Shown here: piece after piece, positions 1 to 7,272 of the stretch
Position numbering within the stretch: position 1 is the stretch's first letter
Layout: every line of letters begins with the position of its first letter
NCBI RefSeq assembly: GCF_020748465.1
Contig: NZ_JAHZMP010000006.1
Coordinates: 62,001 to 126,000, forward strand
Length of the DNA stretch: 64,000 nt
From: Terrisporobacter mayombei
GTDB taxonomy: Bacteria; Bacillota; Clostridia; Peptostreptococcales; Peptostreptococcaceae
Direction: 5' to 3'
Notes under the pieces: model-generated
The model's input: only the letters and a program-made list of their open reading frames with translations
Told to the model about the DNA's origin: nothing
Databases searched by the model: none
Translations under genes and position numbers: made by a program

Positions 1-2
1 TA

Positions 3-545
3 TTAACTAACTTCGTTATTACTTATAATAACAATGTTCCAACCATATTTTACTTTAAATTAGTAAATCATCATGAGGAACTATTTTCATCTACATTTGA
101 TAAAAATCTTTATACATGGTCAAGCCCTAAACAAATAACTAATTCTAAAAAAGATAAAATTTATTTATCTGCAATAAAAGATAATAAAAATAACTATCAT
201 ATAGTTTTTGCAGAAAATAATAAAAATAGGTACTATTGTAAATACATACAAGGAAACTTTATGAATAATAATTTTACCATCTCATCAGAAAAATATATCA
301 GCAAAAATTCCATGTGTGTATTTCCTAATTTAATTTCTACTTGTTCAAAAATATATATTCAATGGATTGAGTATTTCGATTTATATACCAGTGAGTCTTT
401 AGATTTCGGAAAATCATGGTCAAAGCCAAAATTAAATTATTCAGCATCAGATTTTCCTTTTCAAAGATATGAATTTAGGTCAAATAATAATATTTATAAT
501 ACTTCTACTATTTATGCACTGAAAAATTACAGTATTATATTATAA
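3..545 (+). CDS. C-terminal part of an Asp-box (BNR-like) protein, 5' end outside window
   Basis: The reading frame is open from the left edge to the TAA at 543, so this is the C-terminal 180 residues or so of a longer protein. The first in-frame ATG (261) has no ribosome binding site and is not the start. Near the C terminus the text SLDFGKSWSKP fits the Asp-box pattern S-x-D-x-G-x-x-W of sialidase-like beta-propellers, and an earlier LYTWSSPKQIT looks like a second, weaker propeller strand. Family knowledge: Asp boxes are structural turns found in many secreted or surface proteins, not proof of sialidase activity. Substrate and location cannot be told from this fragment. Confidence 0.6.
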   Translation, partial: LTNFVITYNNNVPTIFYFKLVNHHEELFSSTFDKNLYTWSSPKQITNSKKDKIYLSAIKDNKNNYHIVFAENNKNRYYCKYIQGNFMNNNFTISSEKYISKNSMCVFPNLISTCSKIYIQWIEYFDLYTSESLDFGKSWSKPKLNYSASDFPFQRYEFRSNNNIYNTSTIYALKNYSIIL

Positions 546-568
546 ATGTATTTTAAAGGAGATAAGTT

Positions 569-1030
569 ATGCTTTGTAAAAACTGTGGATTTAAGTACAG
601 TAAAGAAGATAAATTCTGTCCTGAATGCGGTGAAAAAACATATACGAATAATAAAGAAGAAGAAAAAATAATTATTAGTTCTTATAATAGAAGTAGTCAA
701 GAAGAATATTATAGAAATGGCAAAACAAGCAATAGCATTTACGATGAGTATGCTAATCTAAGGCCTTATTATCAACTAGAATTCACAAGAATAAAAGATA
801 GTGATGAAACTTATAAAGGTAAGTTTAATTTCTTTCCTTTTTTATTTTCTTGGATTTGGATGTTAACTAAAAAAATGTATGTTGGAGCTGTAGTATATAT
901 TATTGTAGTGGGGGTATTAACTAGTTATATTCATGGCATTTTTTCCTTGCTCTTTGGAACACTAATGGGATTTAGAGCCAACTATATGTATTATAATTAC
1001 TACACTAAGGGTACATATAAAATCTGGTAA
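569..1030 (+). CDS. Zinc-ribbon DUF2628-like membrane protein
   Basis: A 153-residue protein with an N-terminal zinc ribbon (CKNCG at residue 3 and CPECG at residue 17, two C-x2-C knuckles), a charged linker, then a region from about residue 65 (YYQLEFTRI, FNFFPFLFSWIWM) and one or two membrane helices at about 90-130 that resemble DUF2628. AAAGGAG 10 bases before the ATG supports the start. It begins 23 bases after the preceding partial gene on the same strand, so the two may be cotranscribed. DUF2628 proteins have no established function; the ribbon may sense metal or mediate contacts. It ends before a strong bidirectional hairpin at 1085. Confidence 0.75.
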   Translation: MLCKNCGFKYSKEDKFCPECGEKTYTNNKEEEKIIISSYNRSSQEEYYRNGKTSNSIYDEYANLRPYYQLEFTRIKDSDETYKGKFNFFPFLFSWIWMLTKKMYVGAVVYIIVVGVLTSYIHGIFSLLFGTLMGFRANYMYYNYYTKGTYKIW

Positions 1031-1035
1031 TTCAT

Positions 1036-1051
1036 AAAAATTTGCTTCGCT
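1036..1051. repeat. Short match to the repeat element at 61948..62030
   Basis: The 16 bases here differ at one place from the conserved core AAAATTTACTTCGCT of the element upstream of the YgiQ gene. It may be a remnant of an interspersed repeat of this genome. With one short match in the window this is weak. Confidence 0.25.
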
Positions 1052-1084
1052 TATGCCACTGTGTAGACGAATCACCTTAATTTA

Positions 1085-1124
1085 AAGCAGTATATGTAAA
1101 GCTTACATATACTGCTTATTTTAA
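1085..1124. terminator. Bidirectional rho-independent terminator
   Basis: A perfect 15-bp stem (arms 1085-1099 and 1103-1117) with a 3-base loop sits between the convergent zinc-ribbon gene and the TetR gene. The plus-strand side is followed by TATTTTAAC; the minus side by a TTTAAA stretch. It probably ends both transcripts. Confidence 0.8.
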
Positions 1125-1765
1125 CTTAAAGACTTTATTATATTTTTAATTGTCATATTAATTTCTTTTTCATCACTCCACTGTAAATCAGGAAATAAAA
1201 CAAATCTTGGTATTAAAAATCCCAAAACATTGGTTATAATAATTCTGAAAAAGGTAATCTCATCTACATCTATAATTTCATTTTTATCCTTAAGCCTCTT
1301 AATTAATTTTGTAAATACAGGATATGCATCAATTAAGAACATTTCTTTTATTTCTTCTTTTATATAATCTTGAGATATGATTTCCTGAATGATAATTCTA
1401 AATAATGGTGTTTCATCTTTTGCAAATTCATATCTATCTCTTACTATAACTTCAATAAAACTTTCCAGTGTATTATAATCTTTATCTAAAACAGTAGATA
1501 TAAATTCTTTTATGACTATTGGTTTTACAAATCTCATAAAAGAGGGAATAAATATGGCATCTAACAAATCTCTCTTAGTTTTATATTTCCTAAAAATTGT
1601 TCCTTCAGCTACTCCAGCTCTTTTTGCAATTTCCGCAGTTGATACTTTTTCGTATCCCTTTTCACTAATCAGCTCTACGGCAGCTATTAGAATATTTTCT
1701 TGTTTTTTTGTAAGTTTATTTTCTTTACTACCTTCTTTAATAATATAATTCATCCATTTGCTCAT
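1121..1765 (-). CDS. TetR/AcrR-family transcriptional regulator
   Basis: A 214-residue repressor with a typical N-terminal TetR helix-turn-helix at about residues 20-68 (AAVELISEKGYEKVSTAEIA, then AGVAEGTIFRKYKTKRDLL) and an all-helical ligand domain. It is the last gene of a three-gene minus-strand operon, 9 bases after the ABC permease. Start: ATG with AAGGTGA 5 bases upstream. It very likely represses its own operon through the palindrome at 3640-3653 next to the operon start, and is released by a compound the exporter removes; the inducer is unknown. Downstream it ends at the hairpin at 1085. Confidence 0.9.
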   Translation of the reverse strand: MSKWMNYIIKEGSKENKLTKKQENILIAAVELISEKGYEKVSTAEIAKRAGVAEGTIFRKYKTKRDLLDAIFIPSFMRFVKPIVIKEFISTVLDKDYNTLESFIEVIVRDRYEFAKDETPLFRIIIQEIISQDYIKEEIKEMFLIDAYPVFTKLIKRLKDKNEIIDVDEITFFRIIITNVLGFLIPRFVLFPDLQWSDEKEINMTIKNIIKSLS

Positions 1766-1774
1766 TTTGTCACC

Positions 1775-2899
1775 TTACCAAGTTCTATGTTTTTTTAATG
1801 TTATTATATTTAATATTGCAAATACCACTGTAAATCCTATAAGCACTAGTAAGTCAAAACTAATTTGTTGTAAATTGTAACCGCAAGTCATAACACCTCT
1901 TAGAGCATTACTGGCATAAGTTAGTGGCATAAATTTCGATAAAATTTGTAAAGGTTCTGCCATGTTTCTTATGGAGAATAATCCACAGAAAAATACCTGA
2001 GGAACAATAACGATAGGGATAAATTGCATAACTTGAAGTTCATTATGTGCATAAGATGATACAAACATACCAAAACTTAGAGCACAAAGAGCTATTACGG
2101 TACTTATTAATAAAATAAGACCTATATTTCCACCATTATATATCTTTAATATGCCTATGGAAAAAGCAGAAATTATGGCAGATTGAACTATGGTAAATAT
2201 CCCAAACCCAATTAAATATCCAAATACTATTTCATATCTTTTAATTGGAGTAGCCAAAAGCCTCTCTAATGTTCCTGTTGTACGCTCTCTTAAAAAACTT
2301 ACTCCTGAAATTAAAAATACAAAGAAAAATATAAATAATCCTATTAAAAGTGGTCCTATATAATCTATTGTACTCATATCATTATCACCAAAATAATTGT
2401 ATGTTTCTATTTCTGTTGAGTTTATATCTATAGAATCAATTTTATTAGCAAGATCCTTATTCATCATATTAATCATAGAATTACTTGCTAAATCTTCTAT
2501 TATTTTTTTATTATCTTCACCTTTTTTAGTCATATAGTCTTTAACTGCTTCTTGAACATTTTTATTTAATTGATTAATTACAGAATTATCAGCACCATTT
2601 AATAAAATATTAAGCTCTTTTTCATCTCCATAAATATATGCATCTAATGCTTTATCTTCAAATTTCCCTTCAGCTTCTTTTTTACTCATTATATTTATAT
2701 CATTGTCTTTTTCCATAGATGATAATATGTCTTTTACATTAGAATTTTCCACTCCTATATTTAATTTAGCATCTTCATCAGTAAAAACAAAACTCATTAA
2801 AGTTAAAACTAGCATAGGAGCAACAATTAATAATGCTAATGTTCTTTTATCTCTCAAAAACTGTCTTATTATTCTACAAACCATAGCATTAATCCTCAT
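1775..2899 (-). CDS. ABC-2 type transporter permease (drug/ion exporter)
   Basis: Membrane subunit of an ABC-2 exporter, about 374 residues. One helix at about 15-38, a 130-residue extracytoplasmic loop, then five helices in the C-terminal half (180-370), the usual ABC2_membrane_3 layout; the motif FLRERTTGTLERLLATP at about 205-221 is characteristic. The ATG at 2899 lies 8 bases after AGGGGG and is preferred to the ATG at 2905, which is only 2 bases away. It overlaps the ATPase gene by 11 bases, showing translational coupling. Substrate is unknown; the TetR neighbour suggests a toxic compound or drug. Confidence 0.85.
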   Translation of the reverse strand: MRINAMVCRIIRQFLRDKRTLALLIVAPMLVLTLMSFVFTDEDAKLNIGVENSNVKDILSSMEKDNDINIMSKKEAEGKFEDKALDAYIYGDEKELNILLNGADNSVINQLNKNVQEAVKDYMTKKGEDNKKIIEDLASNSMINMMNKDLANKIDSIDINSTEIETYNYFGDNDMSTIDYIGPLLIGLFIFFFVFLISGVSFLRERTTGTLERLLATPIKRYEIVFGYLIGFGIFTIVQSAIISAFSIGILKIYNGGNIGLILLISTVIALCALSFGMFVSSYAHNELQVMQFIPIVIVPQVFFCGLFSIRNMAEPLQILSKFMPLTYASNALRGVMTCGYNLQQISFDLLVLIGFTVVFAILNIITLKKHRTW

Positions 2900-3623
2900 A
2901 TACATCGCCCCCTAGTTTTAAAAAGACTTCTTCTAAAGTATTACATTCATTTTCTTCGATTATATTTTGAGGTTCTCCCACACAAATACATCTTCCATTT
3001 CTAAGTAACGCCAATCTATCACAATAAGATGCCTCATCCATAACATGAGTAGTAATAAGAATAGTTACTCCATTTTCTTTTAACCTGTATAGTTCCTGCC
3101 AAATTTGTTTTCTAAGTAGGGGATCCATTCCTACTGTAGGTTCATCTAAAATCAATATTTTTGGATTATGAATTAATGATATTGCAAGAGATAACCTTCT
3201 TTTCATACCTCCAGAAAAATTACTTACTATTTTTTTAGCATCTGTATTTAAGTTTACTACTCCCAGGCATTTTTCAATTCTATTTTTTCTTTCCTTTTTA
3301 GGCACTTTATATAATCTGCAGTAAAATTTCATATTTTCTTCTGCACTTAAGTCTGTATAAAGGGCATCCGCTTGTGCTGTATATCCTATGCTCTCTATAG
3401 TTTCAAGATTAGGTACTTTTTTATTTAAAATAAGTATATCTCCTTTATCACTTTTTTCCATACCCATAATAAGTCTTATTAAAGTTGTTTTTCCTGCCCC
3501 TGAAGGCCCTAACAAACAAAATATTTCTCCTTTTTCAATATCAAAAGATACATCTTTTAGTACCTTTTGTTTTTTATATGATTTATTAATATTTTTTATT
3601 TTTATACAATAGTTATCTTCCAT
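2889..3623 (-). CDS. ABC transporter ATP-binding protein (exporter)
   Basis: A 244-residue nucleotide-binding subunit with Walker A GPSGAGKTT (about 39-47), signature FSGGMKRRL (about 137-145), Walker B ILILDEPTVGMD (about 156-167) and a switch histidine in TTH (about 192). It pairs with the permease that follows at once and powers export. First gene of the operon ATPase, permease, TetR. Start ATG has AGGAGGG 6 bases upstream. A near-palindrome just upstream of that ribosome binding site is the likely TetR operator. Related to the DrrA/CcmA group; the substrate cannot be told. Confidence 0.9.
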   Translation of the reverse strand: MEDNYCIKIKNINKSYKKQKVLKDVSFDIEKGEIFCLLGPSGAGKTTLIRLIMGMEKSDKGDILILNKKVPNLETIESIGYTAQADALYTDLSAEENMKFYCRLYKVPKKERKNRIEKCLGVVNLNTDAKKIVSNFSGGMKRRLSLAISLIHNPKILILDEPTVGMDPLLRKQIWQELYRLKENGVTILITTHVMDEASYCDRLALLRNGRCICVGEPQNIIEENECNTLEEVFLKLGGDVYED

Positions 3624-3639
3624 ATCTACCCTCCTAAAA

Positions 3640-3653
3640 TGAGTGATTACTCA
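3640..3653 (-). promoter_or_regulatory. Likely TetR operator before the ABC exporter operon
   Basis: TGAGTGATTACTCA is a 14-bp palindrome with one mismatched pair. It lies between the ATPase ribosome binding site and a TATATA -10-like hexamer (about 3657-3662 read on the minus strand; a poor -35, TAGAAA, lies 17 bases further). Placement and symmetry fit autorepression by the TetR protein encoded at the end of this operon. Confidence 0.55.
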
Positions 3654-3692
3654 CTTTATATAAAGATACCACAATTTGTTTTCTATAGCAAT

Positions 3693-3726
3693 AAAAAAGT
3701 CTATCTTAAATAGTTAAAAGATAGAC
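3693..3726 (-). terminator. Terminator of the DUF1540 gene
   Basis: On the minus strand the 9-bp stem GTCTATCTT/AAGATAGAC is followed by TTTTTTAT, 18 bases past the stop codon of the DUF1540 gene. It also insulates the ABC exporter promoter downstream. Confidence 0.8.
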
Positions 3727-3743
3727 CTTAGTTTGATTTAATT

Positions 3744-4049
3744 TTACTTACGAATAAATGTATCACAAGATGCTTTATTTGCACCTATACTTACACCCTT
3801 AGCTGTACAGTTTTTCTTTTTGTTATATTTACATTTGCAAGCTTCACAACTTATATTATGAGTATTTGTTCTTACAGAATTCACACTATTTGTAAAAGAA
3901 TTAGCATTTCTATCTACATATGAAGAACAAGTAGTTCCATCAGTTGTAACTGCTTCAGCTCCTCTAATATTTATAGCTCCTGCGCTACACTCCATTCTTT
4001 GGTTAAAAGCACAATTTGTAGCATTACATTTTAAGTTTGTGTTTTGCAT
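3744..4049 (-). CDS. DUF1540 domain protein (two Cys-rich repeats)
   Basis: A 101-residue protein built of two similar Cys-rich repeats: residues 7-46 (LKCNATNCAFNQRMECSAGA ... TTCSSY) and 64-99 (ISCEACKCKYNKKKNCTAKG ... ASCDTF). Each repeat carries four spaced cysteines in the DUF1540 pattern, suggesting metal binding. Family knowledge: DUF1540 proteins are small and common in clostridia and bacilli, without a proven function. AAGGAGG precedes the ATG. It is monocistronic, with its own terminator at 3693. Confidence 0.85.
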   Translation of the reverse strand: MQNTNLKCNATNCAFNQRMECSAGAINIRGAEAVTTDGTTCSSYVDRNANSFTNSVNSVRTNTHNISCEACKCKYNKKKNCTAKGVSIGANKASCDTFIRK

Positions 4050-4166
4050 CTTTTACCTCCTTAAATATATATTTCTTATTATTACCAATATAAATGAAAA
4101 TATTTAAAACACTAAAAAAGACTCAAAAAGGCAGTATAATACCTTATTGAGTCTTTCACTTACTTA

Positions 4167-4760
4167 TTATTTTGAGTAAAACTCTACTATTAGTATTTCA
4201 TTTATTTCTATTGGTACCTCATTTCTTTCAGGCATTTTAATAAGTGTACCTGCAAAGCTTTCTTCATTCTTTGCTAAATAAGGATATACTACTAGTGATC
4301 TTTCTTGGAAGTTATTTTTAAACATTTCATTGTTTCTAGATTTTTCTCTTAGTGAAACAGTATCCCCTACACTTACTGCACATGATGGTATATCTACTTT
4401 TTTCCCATTAACTAATATATGTCCATGAACAACCATTTGACGAGCTTGTCTTATAGAGTTTGCTAGACCTAGTCTATAAACTACATTGTCTAATCTACAC
4501 TCTAACATTTGAATTAATGCTATACCTGTAGATACCTTAGATTTTTCTGCTTTTTTGTAGTAATTTCTAAATTGTTTTTCTAATACTCCATAATAAGCTC
4601 TAAGTCTTTGTTTTTCTAATAATTGTAATCCATAAGCTGAAAGTTTTTTATCTGCTCTAGAAGTTCCTTTCACTGATATGTCCATTGCTTTAGGATGCCC
4701 ACACACATTTAGTCCTAATCTTCTACATTGTTTAAATCTTGGTCCCATCATTTTTGCCAT
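4167..4760 (-). CDS. rpsD: 30S ribosomal protein S4, divergent paralogue
   Basis: A 197-residue S4 protein. The S4 core is clear: [20 protein letters not shown] (about 38-57), [10 protein letters not shown] (about 89-98) and the S4 RNA-binding domain [20 protein letters not shown] (about 104-123). The N terminus is unusual: [20 protein letters not shown] has two cysteines, not the four of the zinc-binding form, and the segment between it and KKLS is short. The gene stands alone and not in the ribosomal alpha operon, so it is probably a second copy; the main copy would be elsewhere. Its promoter overlaps a Fur/Zur-like palindrome (4837-4863). AAGGAGA precedes the ATG. Confidence 0.9.
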   Translation of the reverse strand: MAKMMGPRFKQCRRLGLNVCGHPKAMDISVKGTSRADKKLSAYGLQLLEKQRLRAYYGVLEKQFRNYYKKAEKSKVSTGIALIQMLECRLDNVVYRLGLANSIRQARQMVVHGHILVNGKKVDIPSCAVSVGDTVSLREKSRNNEMFKNNFQERSLVVYPYLAKNEESFAGTLIKMPERNEVPIEINEILIVEFYSK

Positions 4761-4816
4761 TGCTTTAATCTCCTTAAAAATTATTATTTGCCGCGATAAT
4801 TTTTAAAGCCAAGATA

Positions 4817-4863
4817 ATTATATCATTCAACAGATTAATTGTAAATGATTTTCATTAACAATT
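4817..4863 (-). promoter_or_regulatory. rpsD promoter with overlapping Fur/Zur-like palindrome
   Basis: On the minus strand the promoter reads TTTACA (4845-4840), a 17-base spacer, TATAAT (4822-4817). The -35 forms the right edge of a long imperfect palindrome (4837-4863, arms TTGT.AATGA and TCATT.ACAA). Its core, 4841-4859, agrees with the classical 19-bp Fur box at 14 of 19 positions by my count. A Fur-family repressor bound here would block the -35. Which member (Fur, Zur or PerR) is not decided by sequence. Confidence 0.6.
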
Positions 4864-4920
4864 AATTCATCATTTTATAGATACTTATTTACTTCTCTTA
4901 TTATATAAATTTCTACATAT

Positions 4921-4957
4921 AAAAAGAATCTAGGTGCAGACTCCCAGATTCTTTTTT
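4921..4957 (-). terminator. Rho-independent terminator with no gene upstream on its strand
   Basis: An 11-bp stem (4921-4931 with 4946-4956), T-rich on both strands. No protein gene precedes it on either strand: on the plus side the upstream DNA is antisense to rpsD, on the minus side it is the intergenic region. It is best explained as the 3' end of the candidate ncRNA, or an attenuator in a long rpsD leader. Confidence 0.7.
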
Positions 4958-5088
4958 ACAATTAAGAGTAATTTTAAAAAGTTAAAAAATCAATAGCAAA
5001 ATATTTCACATAATATTTATTAAGGTGTTTTTATGGCTTTTATTATAAATTTTTATCTTTTACTAAAAATCTTTTGTTTTTCAACTTT
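4921..5088 (-). ncRNA. Candidate Fur-family-controlled small RNA upstream of rpsD
   Basis: A predicted transcript of about 170 nt. It starts 7 bases after the -10 (TAAAAT at 5100-5095) and ends at the terminator 4921-4957. I find no open frame of more than about 12 codons with a ribosome binding site in it. The promoter carries a near-perfect Fur-like palindrome, of the same design as the rpsD promoter downstream. Alternative: the RNA is a leader of rpsD that reads through the terminator under some condition. This is inference from promoter and terminator placement only. Confidence 0.45.
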
Positions 5089-5094
5089 GATTAT

Positions 5095-5141
5095 ATTTTA
5101 CCACAATGATATCACTTTGTAAATGATAACTATTATCATTT
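5095..5141 (-). promoter_or_regulatory. ncRNA promoter with near-consensus Fur-like box
   Basis: On the minus strand: -35 TTTACA (5123-5118), 17-base spacer, -10 TAAAAT (5100-5095). The palindrome 5121-5141 has 9-bp perfect arms (AAATGATAA and TTATCATTT) around 3 bases. Its centre TGATAACTATTATCA differs at one position from the Fur 7-1-7 consensus TGATAATNATTATCA. The box overlaps the -35 in the same way as at rpsD. It may also affect the divergent gene at 5255. Confidence 0.6.
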
Positions 5142-5171
5142 ATTCACTTTTTCTATTTTGAATTTTATTTA

Positions 5172-5200
5172 TTGTTTTTTAAGTTATTTTTTAATATAAT
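5172..5200 (+). promoter_or_regulatory. Promoter of the DUF2089/membrane-protein operon
   Basis: TTGTTT (5172-5177), 17-base spacer, TATAAT (5195-5200): a good sigma-A promoter 55 bases before the start codon at 5255. The Fur-like palindrome (5121-5141) lies 30 bases upstream of the -35, so repression by direct overlap is less likely here than on the other strand. Confidence 0.6.
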
Positions 5201-5254
5201 TAAAATATACTTTAATAATATTAAAGTACATCTTCATTATAAGGGGGATTAATT

Positions 5255-5551
5255 ATGGATAATATTCCAAAGTGGCTAGAAAATTTAGACGATGAAGATA
5301 TAAATTTTATTAAAAAATTTATCTTAGCTTCAGGATCTCTTAAGGAAATCGCAGGAATTTATAATGTCACTTATCCTACAGTTAGACTTAGACTTGATAA
5401 GCTTATACAAAAAATTGAATTAAATGATAAAGTTCCTAGTGAACCATATATTTCTCTTATAAAGCAATTAGCTCTAAAGGATAAATTAGATTTTGAAACT
5501 GCAAAGCTTTTAATAACTGAATATAAAAAAATGAAGGATGTGGAAAAATAA
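5255..5551 (+). CDS. DUF2089 family protein (HTH-like)
   Basis: A 98-residue protein matching the C-terminal part of DUF2089 proteins: W-L-E-N-L followed by DINFIKKFILASGSLKEIAG and YNVTYPTVRLRLDKLI (about 28-55), which looks like a helix-turn-helix. The N-terminal zinc ribbon of longer DUF2089 members is absent. GGGGG at 5242-5246 serves the ATG. Translationally coupled to the small membrane protein that follows. This two-gene pattern (small HTH protein plus membrane partner) suggests a regulator whose activity may be held by the membrane protein, but that is inference. Confidence 0.8.
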   Translation: MDNIPKWLENLDDEDINFIKKFILASGSLKEIAGIYNVTYPTVRLRLDKLIQKIELNDKVPSEPYISLIKQLALKDKLDFETAKLLITEYKKMKDVEK

Positions 5552-5552
5552 T

Positions 5553-5882
5553 ATGGGACCAATTTTTCTAGTATCAAATAGTATCCTATTCTTAGGAATA
5601 TTAGTTGGTATAGCTATTTTACAAATATTTTTATCAAGCAAGGAAAATAAAAAGCTAGGATTTATACTACCTGGTATAAATTTCGTAGTGTCAATTTTAG
5701 TAGCATTAATTTATCTTTTAAATGTAACTTTGCTTGATGTTTCTATATTTATCGGAATTATGATTGTTTTTATAGCTTATAATGTTCCTACAGTTATTCT
5801 TGTGGCAATTTACTATGCTTGCCGTAATAAATATAATAAAAAACATGATATAAATAAAATGAATATTCAAGATTTAGATTAA
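5553..5882 (+). CDS. Small four-helix membrane protein, partner of the DUF2089 protein
   Basis: About 109 residues with three or four hydrophobic helices (near 5-27, 38-58, 62-98) and a short charged C terminus. Family not recognised. The ATG at 5553, just after the TAA of the upstream gene, has GGAAA at a good distance and is preferred to the ATG at 5538, which overlaps the previous gene and has its only GAAGG touching the codon. Possibly a membrane partner or anti-regulator of the DUF2089 protein. The operon ends at the hairpin at 5894. Confidence 0.7.
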   Translation: MGPIFLVSNSILFLGILVGIAILQIFLSSKENKKLGFILPGINFVVSILVALIYLLNVTLLDVSIFIGIMIVFIAYNVPTVILVAIYYACRNKYNKKHDINKMNIQDLD

Positions 5883-5893
5883 TTTTAAATAAA

Positions 5894-5932
5894 AATAGAC
5901 GCCATAATTTCAAATTATTTATGGCGTCTATT
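5894..5932. terminator. Bidirectional terminator
   Basis: A perfect 14-bp stem (5894-5907 with 5919-5932) between the convergent membrane-protein gene and nadK. The minus strand has TTTTTATTT after it and the plus strand TTTAC. Confidence 0.85.
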
Positions 5933-5967
5933 TACTATACTTATTTAATACTTTATAAGCTTTTAAC

Positions 5968-6768
5968 TTATAAAAATTTTTCCGCTACTCTGTTCCAAAA
6001 TTCATATCCATTTAGTCTTAATAGTTTTAATTTGTAATTAGATTTGTATATTTTCACTTCCTCAATTTGACTGAACTTATACTGCTTACCATCTATTACA
6101 ATAAGAATAGAATTTTCAAAGTCATATTCTGGACTTATGGATATAACTGACGTTGTTGGCAGTATAATACTTGATGTAAATGATCTATAAGCGTTTGTGT
6201 TCATTGGTGCTATAGGTGTTAATTGAATTAAATCAAGTTTAGGATCAACTATACTTCCACCAGCTGAATAATTGTATGCTGTTGAACCTATTGGTGTTGA
6301 TATAAGCATACCATCTCCACTAAAATGCTCTATTTTTATTCCATCCACTTGTAAGTCTAAGTGTACTGTTCTTGATTGTATATTTTTTATTACAATCTCA
6401 TTAATAGCATTTATCTTTATATACTTTTTCTTAGTTACTATACTTGCTTCTATTGCATATACTTGCTGAATAGAATATTCTTTGTTTATGTATCTATTTA
6501 TAAATTCATCGATTTTGTCTGGAGAAAGCTCAGCAAAAAATCCTAAGTGACCAGTATTTATAGCTATTACTGGAACTTCAACAAAATCAAATTTATGTAT
6601 TGCCTTTAAAAAAGATCCATCTCCTCCTATTGATATTAACAGCTCTGTTTCTTTTTCTATTTCTTCAGTTACTTTAAAACCGGCTTTAGTTAATTTCTCT
6701 ACTAAAATTCCTTTAGTTTCTATTGATTTTGGTAAATCATTATAAGAAATTGTGATTACACCTTTCAT
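5968..6768 (-). CDS. nadK: NAD kinase
   Basis: A 266-residue ATP-dependent NAD kinase, which makes NADP+ in the cytoplasm. The catalytic/nucleotide motif GGDGSFLKAI is at about 48-57, with INTGHLGFFAELSPD (about 70-84) and the NE motif in INEIVIKN (about 121-128), then the beta-rich C-terminal domain with the glycine-rich GSTAYNYSAGGSIVDP (about 160-175). Length fits the family. The start ATG has AGGAAGG just upstream and the protein begins MKGVITI as expected. Monocistronic here; DUF2089 genes converge on it. Confidence 0.93.
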   Translation of the reverse strand: MKGVITISYNDLPKSIETKGILVEKLTKAGFKVTEEIEKETELLISIGGDGSFLKAIHKFDFVEVPVIAINTGHLGFFAELSPDKIDEFINRYINKEYSIQQVYAIEASIVTKKKYIKINAINEIVIKNIQSRTVHLDLQVDGIKIEHFSGDGMLISTPIGSTAYNYSAGGSIVDPKLDLIQLTPIAPMNTNAYRSFTSSIILPTTSVISISPEYDFENSILIVIDGKQYKFSQIEEVKIYKSNYKLKLLRLNGYEFWNRVAEKFL

Positions 6769-7272
6769 TTCATTTCCTTCCTATAATCCTGATTAGAATT
6801 TTATTTTTTATTTACCTACTAATAAAAATCCAATAAAAATTTATCTATAATAATGTAAATAATATTATAACCTAATTTAAGTATTTTCAATAATTCTTAT
6901 TATATAAATATTATTAAATTATTTTAAATACATTTATTATATCACTACCATAAAATTTAACATATTTTTAGGTGCAAAAGCAAATACATTAAATAAAATA
7001 ATGTAAGATTCTTAATATTGGATTTAAAAATGCTTATTTAACAACTTGTGTTTTATCTATTATCGTTCTATTATTGTTACTTTTTTATAAAAATAAGCCT
7101 GCAATTAATAATAAAGATCAAGTCAACTGTTACTATTTGTTTCTTCTCCTAGTCCATATAGTTACTATTAATTTACAATCTAATTATTTTTTACCTGACC
7201 TCTTATTTTAGTGTTAGAATTATATTGTTTAAGATAATAACAAATCTAATAAGTTTAGAGGGGGTACTTGAA
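6769..7272. other. Gene-poor AT-rich intergenic region
   Basis: About 500 bases with no supported gene. The plus strand is open between stops from 7002 to 7211 (69 codons) and would encode a very hydrophobic segment (LSIIVLLLLF) followed by KNKPA, but it has no usable start codon with a ribosome binding site. It may be a remnant of a membrane protein. The promoter of the SH3 protein gene must lie near 7190-7240, but I see no hexamers I trust. Confidence 0.4.

Noticed and set aside
7002-7211. 69-codon open frame with a hydrophobic segment
   Set aside because: No start codon with a ribosome binding site; may be a remnant but not supported as a gene.
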